Assembly (NCBI RefSeq): GCF_000949455.1 | Contig: NZ_JXXK01000043.1 | Coordinates: 1-24,611 of the forward strand | Origin: Ruthenibacterium lactatiformans | GTDB lineage: Bacteria; Bacillota; Clostridia; Oscillospirales; Ruminococcaceae | Length of the DNA: 24,611 bases | Direction: 5' to 3' | Shown: positions 6,539 to 12,784 of the stretch, in pieces | Position numbering within the stretch: the stretch's first letter is position 1 | Layout: each line of letters opens with the position of its first letter | The notes under the pieces: generated by a model | The model's input: only the letters and a program-made list of their open reading frames with translations | Told to the model about the DNA's origin: nothing | The model's database searches: none | Made by a program: the position numbers and the translations under genes

Positions 6539-7585
6539 ATGAGAGTATTTAACTATTCTTTTTTGAACAACGGATTACTCCCGGCGAATCTGGTCAATCT
6601 AACTTCCAGCATTGTTTCGTTAAAAACAATGGCGGGAGTTCGGAAGGATGAATACGCGCAGGTTTTTACTGAACTGGAATCTATTGCTAAGGTGCAGTCA
6701 GTCAAAAGCTCGAATGCCATAGAAGGTATCGTAACCAGTGATGAGCGTATCCACGCCATCGTCAACCAAAACAGCACCCCCTTAAACCACAATGAGGCGG
6801 AGATTGCCGGGTATAGGGATGCTCTGAATACGATCCATTTGAGTTATGAGCACATTGACTTCCGGCAGAGCGATATTCTTCGGCTTCACGAGATGATGAT
6901 GTCCATTGCGGGATATGAATATGGCGGCCAGTATAAGACCGATGACAATGTGATTTTGGAGGTAGACGCCGTAGGTCAGCAGAGGGTTCGTTTCCGGCCA
7001 ACACCTGCAGAAGAAACGCCCCAGGCGATGGAACAACTGGAATTAGCCTATATGGCGGCCAGAAGCGACTCCAATATCAACCAGCTTCTGCTTATTCCCT
7101 GCGTAATTCTGGACTTTCTCTGTATTCATCCATTTCGTGATGGAAATGGCAGAATGTCTCGGCTACTTTCCCTACTTTTACTTTATAAAAATGGCTATGA
7201 CGCAGGAAAGTATGTTTCTTTCGAGGAACAGAGCAACAACTATAAAGCATACTACTATGAAGCCTTGCGGCAATCTTCCGAAGGCTGGGCCGAAAACGAA
7301 AACAGCTATTTCCCTTTTATAGAGAATTTCCTTTCTACGCTTTATATATGCTATAAGGAACTTGATAAACGCTTTGCTGTTGTCCATGGAAAGAAAATCA
7401 CAAAGAAAGCTCGCGTGGAAGCCACTGTATTGAATAGCCTTACTCCCATCTCCAAAGCCGACATTTTCCAGATACTGCCCGATGTCAGTCCAACTACAGT
7501 AGAAGCTGTGCTGGGAGTTATGGTGAGAAACGGCAGCATTAAGCGGATCGGACAGGGGCGGAATACACGGTATATTAAAGCATAA
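6539..7585 (+). CDS. Fic family protein with N-terminal inhibitory helix and C-terminal winged helix
   Basis: This is an intact 348-residue Fic/DOC enzyme. The catalytic loop HPFRDGNGR (residues 197-205) matches the canonical HPFx(D/E)GNGR and keeps the catalytic His. The N-terminal segment SNAIEG (58-63) fits the class II inhibitory motif (S/T)xxxE(G/N), in which the Glu blocks productive ATP binding. About 60 C-terminal residues (TVLNSLTPISKADIFQILP...NGSIKRIGQGRNTRYI) look like a winged helix-turn-helix. Fic enzymes usually transfer AMP onto Ser, Thr or Tyr of a target; the target is unknown. ATG 6539 is preferred over the in-frame ATG 6500 because GGAGG (6527-6531) is 7 nt upstream and 6500 lies inside a palindrome. 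It stands among decayed genes yet is intact. Autoregulation through the upstream palindromes is inferred. Confidence 0.88.
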   Translation: MRVFNYSFLNNGLLPANLVNLTSSIVSLKTMAGVRKDEYAQVFTELESIAKVQSVKSSNAIEGIVTSDERIHAIVNQNSTPLNHNEAEIAGYRDALNTIHLSYEHIDFRQSDILRLHEMMMSIAGYEYGGQYKTDDNVILEVDAVGQQRVRFRPTPAEETPQAMEQLELAYMAARSDSNINQLLLIPCVILDFLCIHPFRDGNGRMSRLLSLLLLYKNGYDAGKYVSFEEQSNNYKAYYYEALRQSSEGWAENENSYFPFIENFLSTLYICYKELDKRFAVVHGKKITKKARVEATVLNSLTPISKADIFQILPDVSPTTVEAVLGVMVRNGSIKRIGQGRNTRYIKA

Positions 7586-7660
7586 AGGCAAACAATGTTT
7601 TGAATTTGGGTGAATACTGTGAATATGATTTATATTACATCTTACCTTCTCGCGGAATTG

Positions 7661-7693
7661 CGACATTGTGGCGCTTTTGTGGCCACAATGTCG
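7661..7693. repeat. 12-bp inverted repeat between Fic gene and toxin-antitoxin relic
   Basis: CGACATTGTGGC (7661-7672) and GCCACAATGTCG (7682-7693) form perfect arms around a 9-bp spacer, 53 bp before the antitoxin start. No T-run follows, so an operator for the DinJ-type antitoxin is more likely than a terminator for the Fic gene. Confidence 0.55.
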
Positions 7694-7745
7694 ACGGGTT
7701 GAAAGGGGTCTGTGATATGCGGGTTTTAGACAGGAGGCTGGATAA

Positions 7746-8270
7746 ATGGAAAATATCGTTTCATCTGCGAAAACGGATATGTTTCGCATCCAAATCAATC
7801 CGGTACTGCGCAAACAGTTGGAAGACGTGTATGGAAAAAATGGGCTCACATTGACAGACGCGGTCAATGTTTTTTTCAGCAGTCTCTGAATGCAGGAGGC
7901 TTTCCTTTCGAGGTAAATGAAAATAATGCTGAAATTATCAAAGCCAAGGCGATGGCCCGTTTAATAAAAATAATATACAAGCATCAGGCGGTATTGGATA
8001 TTCGCCAGACGCAGGAATATATTGCACAGACTCTTGGCAATAAAAAGGCCGCTCAAAAGCTGGTCGCGTCTATTTTGAAGGCAATATCTTTGCTGGAAGA
8101 GAATCCAATGATGGGCATATCTATGGAAGCAAGATTTGAAAAAAACTTCTATACGTTTTTTTGTAGTCGCCAAGCATTTGGTTTTTTATGAGATCAGCGA
8201 GGATAACATGCTTTCTATTTTACGTGTGTTGGATGGACAGCAAGACTATCTAGCGATTCTTTTCGGCTGA
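7746..8270 (+). pseudogene. RelB/DinJ antitoxin fused by deletion to a RelE/ParE toxin, two frameshifts
   Basis: AGGAGG (7732-7737) precedes ATG 7746. The first 43 codons read MFRIQINPVLRKQLEDVYGK and NGLTLTDAVNVFF, the ribbon-helix-helix start of RelB/DinJ antitoxins. They stop early at a T7 run (7870-7876); one more T restores QQSLNAGGFPFEV, the expected DinJ continuation. That frame passes through EIIKAKAMARL straight into IKIIYKHQAVLDIRQTQEYI, the start of a RelE/ParE toxin, with no stop and without the usual antitoxin C-terminus. A second T7 run (8156-8162) has one T too many; correcting it gives FVVAKHLVFYEIS and LRVLDGQQDYLAILFG, the normal toxin C-terminus, ending at TGA 8268-8270. 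The corrected product is 174 residues. An ATG at 7952 could in theory express the toxin part, but it too is frameshifted. Dead as written. Confidence 0.75.
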
Positions 8271-8299
8271 TTGGTCCCAGAACAGAAAATGATTTTTAA

Positions 8300-8334
8300 A
8301 AGTGCAGCGGTGAATCCGCTGCACTTATTTTTAT
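8300..8334 (+). terminator. Rho-independent terminator after the toxin-antitoxin relic
   Basis: AAGTGCAGCGG (8300-8310) and CCGCTGCACTT (8316-8326) form an 11-bp perfect stem with a TGAAT loop, followed by ATTTTTAT. It lies 30 nt after the toxin stop. Confidence 0.8.
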
Positions 8335-8649
8335 ATACAAAAGCGGGGCTTACGCCGAAAAGCGCAAGTCCCGCAATTGCAAAATCGAACAAATCAAATT
8401 GCTTATCAACCAAACTCAGAAGGCTGATATGGAGTTGGAACTCGGAGTTGAATTACCGGAATAGTCCCATATCCCGTTGTCCCGCAGCTTTGTCATTGCG
8501 TGACTTTTCTGTTAATCGAATCCCATTCGATTTAATAATACTGGTTCTTTTTTTCTCTTCAAACAGAGCTTCAGACATTTCTCCGCTTACCTCCAAAATC
8601 TTGTCGGTTGTAAAATACATATTGACTTCAGTGCGGAAAGGAAGTCGGA
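8335..8649. other. Unidentified gene fragments left of the IS21-like element
   Basis: On the plus strand about 34 codons (RKSRNCKIEQIKLLINQTQK...ELGVELPE) end at a TAG near 8454 and look like a protein C-terminus. On the minus strand a frame from about 8602 to 8453 reads DKILEVSGEMSEALFEEKKR and RLTEKSRNDKAAGQRDMGLFR. Neither family was recognised. TGTCGG at about 8607 could be the IS left end, but no matching terminal repeat was established. Confidence 0.3.
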
Positions 8650-9872
8650 ATGGAAGGAGCAAAATGGATAGACATCCGAAATGACAGGCTCAAAGGAATG
8701 AGCTACACAGAGTTAGGAAAAAATACCACATAGATCCGCGGACAGCTAAACGGTACGCAGAATCACCACAAAAACCGGAGTATACACTGTCAGCACCAAA
8801 ACCCACAAAGCTGGATGAGTACAAGCAACAGGTAGACCAGTGGCTGGGGGAAGCGCCATATTCAGCGGTACGAATATTGGAAAAACTGAAAGAGCAAGGA
8901 TTTGAAGGGAATTACAGCATCGTCAAGGAGCATGTGAGAAGCCGAAAAATGGATCTGGACGAAAAGGCAACGGTTCGGTTTGAAACAATGCCAGGAAAAC
9001 AAGGGCAGATGGACTGTGGATTCTTTGAGGAGCATACGGTGTATGAGGACGGGAAATGGAAAAGGCGGTACTGTTTTCTTCTTGTTTTGGGTTGCTCCCG
9101 GATGCGATATATTGAGTTTGTCACGGACATGAGCACGAACATCCTCATCCGATGTCACCAGAATGCATTCCGGTATTTTGGCGGGTATCCGGAAGAGATC
9201 CTGTACGACAACATGAAGCAGGTGGTAGTGAAACAGCTTCTGAAACAGGAGGACAGCACCCTGAACCGGCAGTTTGAAGACTTCGCGGGATTCTATGGCT
9301 TCAAGCCCATCCTGTGCCGCCCATACCGCGGACAGACCAAGGGGAAAGTAGAACGGACGGTTCGGTTTGTGAGGGACAACTTCATGATCGGGATCAAATA
9401 CAACAGCTTAGCAGATCTCAACGGACAAGCTCTAGCCTGGTGTAACAAAGTCAACGGAAAGGTTCATGCCACTATCAACGAGATTCCCTTTGAAAGATTG
9501 AAAAAAGAGGGACTAAGCCCTCTCAAACGCGAATATATCATCGACAAAATTAATCTTCGCCGGGTACAAAAAGACTGCCTCATCAGCTATGCCGGCAACC
9601 AGTACTCTGTTCCCGCAGAGTATGTCGGCAAGGATGTGGCAGTCGTGGCCCTCGACAACATGCTGGCCGCATACTACGAGGGGAAGCAGATCGCTCTGCA
9701 TCGGATATCGTATCAGAAAAAGGATATCGTCGTCAATCACCAACACTACCGCAGGCTCACCCTCAAGCACTCCATGGATGTGGAAAACCCTCTTTTGGAA
9801 CAGGGCAACATCATTGACTTCCCACTGAAATCCAGAGATTTAAGCCGGTATGACGAGGTGCTGTATGAGTGA
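8650..9872 (+). pseudogene. istA: IS21 transposase IstA, one frameshift near the N-terminus
   Basis: The start ATG 8650 with purine-rich AAAGGAAG upstream gives MEGAKWIDIRNDRLKGMSYT, a helix-turn-helix start. A run of six As (8718-8723) is one base short; with seven the frame continues KKYHIDPRTAKRYAESPQKP and joins the long remaining frame, for a corrected length of 407 residues. The DDE integrase core shows MDCGFFEE, LYDNMKQVV and KGKVERTV, so all three acidic residues are present. The C-terminal beta-barrel region (NQYSVPAEYVGKDVAVVAL) is also present. The stop TGA 9870-9872 overlaps the istB start by 8 bases. The first 70 bases plus the shift make it non-functional unless slippage on the A-run occurs. 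Confidence 0.82.
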
Positions 9873-10661
9873 GTTGACGGTGGACAGACTCCGGGAAAAC
9901 CTGGAGAGCCTCAAGATGAAAAACACGCTGGAAATCTTGGACAACTACCTGGAACGGGCTGTTGCTGACAAACTCAACATTGTGGAGGTTCTTGATTATA
10001 TATTTTCCGAAGAGGCCAAATTCAAACGCAAACGCGCCTATGAAAAGCAAGTACAGGTGTCCGGCTTCCCCATCAAGAAAACCCTGGACGACTTTGACTT
10101 TTCCTTTCAGCCCTCCATCGACAAGCGCCAGATTGTTGAATTCGCTGCCATGCGCTTTCTGGAGAGCGGAGAAAATGTGGTCTTTCTCGGCCCGCCTGGT
10201 GTAGGCAAAACCCACCTGGCTTCCGCGCTCGGCCTGGTGGCTGCTCAGCACAGATTCTCTACATACTACATCAACTGCCATCAACTCATTGAGCAGCTTA
10301 AAAAGGCCTCCTTTGAAAATCGTCCCCCCGACAAGCTGAAGATTCTCGCTAAGTACAGGATGCTCATCATTGATGAGATCGGCTACCTTCCCATGGGTAT
10401 TCAGGGAGCCAATCTTTTTTTCAGCTCATTGCCAGACGCTATGAAAAGGCCTCTACCGTCTTCACCTCTAACAAAACATTCTCCCAGTAGAACGAGGTCT
10501 TTTCTGACATCACCATCGCCTCCGCTATTCTCGACCGCGCCCTTCACCACTGTACCGTTATCAACATTAAGGGTGAATCCTGCCGCCTCAAAGAACGCAA
10601 GGAATTCATGCGACAGAAACAGCAGATTGTCAATACCCTTTTTGAGCAAGGCAATGCCTGA
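9865..10661 (+). pseudogene. istB: IS21 helper ATPase IstB, frameshift plus nonsense codon
   Basis: The start ATG 9865 overlaps the istA end. The AAA+ ATPase core is clear: Walker A GPPGVGKT at residues 109-116 and Walker B MLIIDE at 166-171, then GYLPMGIQGANL. A T7 run (10415-10421) is one base short; adding one gives FQLIARRYEKASTVFTSNKT, the expected sequence. A TAG at 10488-10490 then replaces the Trp codon of the usual FSQWNEVF motif. The rest (SDITIASAILDRALHHCTVI...ESCRLKERK) is intact to TGA 10659-10661. Corrected length is 265 residues, near the usual 250. IstB normally assembles on target DNA and activates IstA; here it is dead. Confidence 0.85.
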
Positions 10662-10732
10662 TTCTTTACATCTTTCCTCCGCCGATATCCTACAAAAGTT
10701 CCTCGCCGTTTTCTTGCATTTTTAAATCGACG

Positions 10733-11200
10733 TTGACAGCCGACAGCCGTGTATACCGAAACTGGTACAACGGCATCAAAACGCTGCTGGAAGCGTCCAC
10801 GGGCGTAAACCCTTATACCGGCAAAGCCGACCCCGTGGCCCGTGCGCTGTATGACTTTACCTATCAGGCCATTCGGGGCACCTATTCCCCCCAGCCGTAC
10901 CGCACCTCTCTGGAGCCGGATGTGAGCTCTGACGACAGCTCCGGCGGCCCGGCTTCAAGCAGTGCTTCTTCGGGCATATCCTCCTCGGGCGCTCCTTCCT
11001 CCGGCTGTTCTTCCGCTCCGGGCGCCGCTCCGGACAGCGGCACGTCATCCTCCGGCGGAAACGGTCCATCCGCCGTCAACGTTCCTCAGACAGGAGACTA
11101 CGCGCCTCTGTTTCTGTTGAGCCTTGCCGCAATATTGTGCGCGGGAATGCTCATACTGCTTTTGCACCTTAAGCGGCGCGCTCCGAACGAAAAAAAGTAG
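10733..11200 (+). pseudogene. Cell-wall-anchored surface protein, C-terminal part with sortase signal
   Basis: About 155 codons remain, starting directly at the IS right end, so the N-terminus and any signal peptide are lost. The first part (VYRNWYNGIKTLLEASTGVN...ALYDFTYQAIRG) is of unknown family. Then comes a Ser/Gly/Pro-rich stalk of about 55 residues and a sorting signal: NVPQTGD (an LPXTG-like variant), a hydrophobic segment FLLSLAAILCAGMLILLL, and the basic tail HLKRRAPNEKK. Such proteins are anchored to peptidoglycan by a sortase. There is no ribosome binding site at the first in-frame TTG, so this is unlikely to be expressed. The missing left part was not found on the other side of the IS. 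Confidence 0.65.
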
Positions 11201-11431
11201 CGATCCTTGTTCACCTGGCCTCTATCGCTATTTTGTTGATTAAGTATAGCTTTCCTGATTTTTCAAACAAGGCCTGATTCAACGGTTCTGACTACTGTTT
11301 GACTGCTACTGGAACAAAGCCTGCGAAGGTCGACGGCAAAAGGCTTCGCGGGCTTTTTACCAGTCTTTATAACTTGTGCACTTCATCTACAAGCAGCACA
11401 GTTACGCCATTTAAATCTGTCTGTCACAGTT
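11201..11431. other. Non-coding stretch up to the tRNA half-site
   Basis: No gene is seen. Apart from the terminator at 11316-11358 nothing is recognised. The sequence directly before 11432 does not supply the 5' strand (TCCGG) of the tRNA anticodon stem. Confidence 0.4.
11316..11358 (+). terminator. Rho-independent terminator
   Basis: A 13-bp stem (11316-11328 with 11344-11356, one G-T pair) is followed by a T5 run. It lies about 115 nt after the surface-protein stop and would end that transcript. Confidence 0.7.
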
Positions 11432-11476
11432 CTCCGACCCGGAAGGCCGCTGGTTCGAGTCCAGTCAGGCGCACCA
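11432..11476 (+). other. 3' half of a tRNA-Arg(CCG) gene, probable integration attachment site
   Basis: The segment parses as a tRNA from the anticodon loop to the CCA end: loop CTCCGAC with anticodon CCG (11434-11436), anticodon stem 3' strand CCGGA, variable loop AGGCC, T-stem GCTGG, T-loop TTCGAGT, T-stem CCAGT, acceptor strand CAGGCGC, A and encoded CCA. The matching 5' half (GCGCCTG... and TCCGG) is absent. A clean break at the anticodon loop is typical of the att core left by an integrase that uses a tRNA 3' end. An integrase remnant lies 42 bp to the right. The anticodon assignment is inferred from the half molecule. Confidence 0.65.
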
Positions 11477-11508
11477 AAACAGCCCTCGGAATTCCGAGGG
11501 CTGTTTTT
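11476..11508. terminator. Perfectly palindromic bidirectional terminator
   Basis: 11476-11507 is a 32-bp perfect palindrome (16-bp arms; the core pairs CAGCCCTCGG with CCGAGGGCTG) with A-rich left and T-rich right flanks, giving T-runs on both strands. It directly follows the tRNA CCA end and faces the integrase stop, so it can serve both. Confidence 0.8.
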
Positions 11509-11517
11509 CCTTTTCCT

Positions 11518-11850
11518 CTATAGTCCCATCGCCTCGGCCAGCTTCTCCTGTGCGAGCTTTTTGTTCTTGTCGAAAGCATGGCTGTAAATGTCCAATGTGG
11601 TGCCGGGCTGTGCGTGCCCCAGCAGGCCCGCCACAGTGCGTACATCTACGCCCTGAGCAATGAGCATGCTGGCGTTGGTGTGCCGCAGGCTGTGCACGTT
11701 CAAATTGTCCGGCAAATTGCCCTCCCGCAGAATCTTTTTGAACCGGAATGTGAATGTCCCCGGCACCATCGGATCCCCGCCGGGCTGCCGGAACAGATAG
11801 TCCTCTTCCTCCAGTCCCCCTCTACCACGCTGTTTTTTCTCCCACCCACT
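11518..11850 (-). pseudogene. int: Tyrosine recombinase (integrase), C-terminal catalytic fragment
   Basis: Minus-strand codons give LEEEDYLFRQPGGDPMVPGT, then NVHSLRHTNASMLIAQGVDV, LLGHAQPGTTLDIYSHAF and KLAEAMGL. These hold the HxLRH box, the LGH box and the catalytic Tyr of phage/ICE integrases. The N-terminal SAM-like domain, the first catalytic Arg and about 270 residues are missing. The open frame extends to 11913, but residues before about 11850 do not look like integrase. The gene ends 41 bp from the tRNA half-site, the usual place for an element's integrase. The remaining part alone cannot recombine DNA. Confidence 0.78.
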
Positions 11851-12177
11851 TTCCTTACAGGATCCGAACGGCATACATCTTTGAGCTCTGTATTTGGCTT
11901 CGGCCTGCCGCATGCGGAAAAATACCGTTCACTCGGTATTTCGGAAGAGATTTTTCCCGATACTATGGGCTGCTTTTCCGCTTTTGCTGGAGGCTAAAGC
12001 CCGTTCCGGCCAGTTCATATTTGACTGTGCCTTTTGGGGCTGGCGGCATCTTGCCTGTCGGTTGTTCCGGGTCGGTACATTGGAGTTTGAATACCGTCCC
12101 GGTCGATTCAAGCGAACCGCTTCCGTCCGGCATTGCAGCACACTGCCCTGCTCTGTCCGTATACATTCTCCCGGTTG
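11851..12177 (-). other. Scrambled stretch with a possible minus-strand surface-protein fragment
   Basis: No intact gene is seen. Between 11963 and 12166 a minus-strand frame reads STGTVFKLQCTDPEQPTGKM and GTVKYELAGTGF, faintly like a pilin/isopeptide-type domain. The plus strand is also open here, so the choice is weak. Confidence 0.2.
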
Positions 12178-12410
12178 CCCAACTTTCAGATCATGCGCTG
12201 CGCGATTCCTACGAACAGGCAGAGCGCTTCTTTGCTCTGCACGCTTCGTCTTTGTATGAGAACGGTAAGCCCTTGGCCGTGTTGTGCAGCACCGGGCTTC
12301 TCTGGCCCGCGCTGGACGCATTCCTGCCGGAGGACTCCGGAATTCTCTGATTTGGAAACGACTATGAGATATACGAGGCAGGCCCCGAAAACCAATCCTT
12401 CTATTTGTGA
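12178..12410 (+). pseudogene. Unidentified protein C-terminal fragment with an internal stop
   Basis: One frame reads SYEQAERFFALHASSLYENG, KPLAVLCSTGLLWPALDAFL and PEDSGIL, meets TGA at 12348-12350, then goes on in the same frame with FGNDYEIYEAGPENQSFYL to TGA 12408-12410. The continuity across the stop and the amino-acid make-up suggest a real gene tail carrying one nonsense codon. The family was not recognised. Its upstream part is lost in the junction with the integrase remnant. Confidence 0.35.
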
Positions 12411-12572
12411 CCATTCAATGGAAACAGCTCCCGCTGCGCTGCCAAAACAAACCCGCCTGCAGCGCACTGTTGCCGCCCATTTGGAACATGGCGGCTCATA
12501 GGCTCCGGGTACGGAAGCAAAAAACAACCGTAAAGGCTTTCCAAAAGCTGTTTTGCTGCATCTTTATCACCT

Positions 12573-12600
12573 CGCCCGGCTTCCGCCGGGTGAAATTTTT
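12573..12600 (+). terminator. Terminator-like hairpin upstream of the regulator gene
   Basis: CGCCCGGC (12573-12580) pairs with GCCGGGTG (12585-12592, one G-T pair) around a TTCC loop, followed by AAATTTTT. It insulates the regulator promoter from the left-hand debris. Confidence 0.6.
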
Positions 12601-12694
12601 GCTGCGGGCATCTGAAAAACAGCGGCGCTCTCCATTTTGTAAAAAGCATTGTGGATTTTTCTTGTGATTCCAAAGCCATTTTTCAGATGTACTT

Positions 12695-12723
12695 TTGTTT
12701 TCTCTGCCGGATAATGATATAAT
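12695..12723 (+). promoter_or_regulatory. Promoter of the AraC-type regulator gene
   Basis: A perfect TATAAT (12718-12723) carries an extended -10 TG (12715-12716). A weak -35 TTGTTT (12695-12700) sits 17 bp upstream. The leader to the start codon is about 55 nt. Confidence 0.65.
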
Positions 12724-12784
12724 TAGTTTATCAAGAACGCCCGGGAAACCAACCCCCGGACAACTGTATATGGGGGAGAAGCGC

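Larger units (their letters stand above)
8650..10738 (+). mobile_element. IS21-family insertion sequence, decayed
   Basis: An istA-istB pair in the standard order with an 8-base overlap defines an IS21-type element. Both genes are broken. The right end is placed near the TTGACA at 10733-10738 because the surface-protein frame resumes just there; the left end lies upstream of istA, perhaps near 8600. Terminal repeats and a target duplication were not proven, so the ends are approximate. Confidence 0.65.

Noticed and set aside
8600..8625. IS21 left terminal repeat at TGTCGGTTG
   Set aside because: I compared it with the reverse complement of the right end (TGTCAACGTCG) and found too little identity and no target duplication to assert it.
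11424..11645. Minus-strand frame ending VRLTGLEPAAFRVGEL
   Set aside because: This is the antisense reading of the tRNA half-site, a well-known source of false proteins. The real minus-strand gene here is the integrase remnant in another frame.
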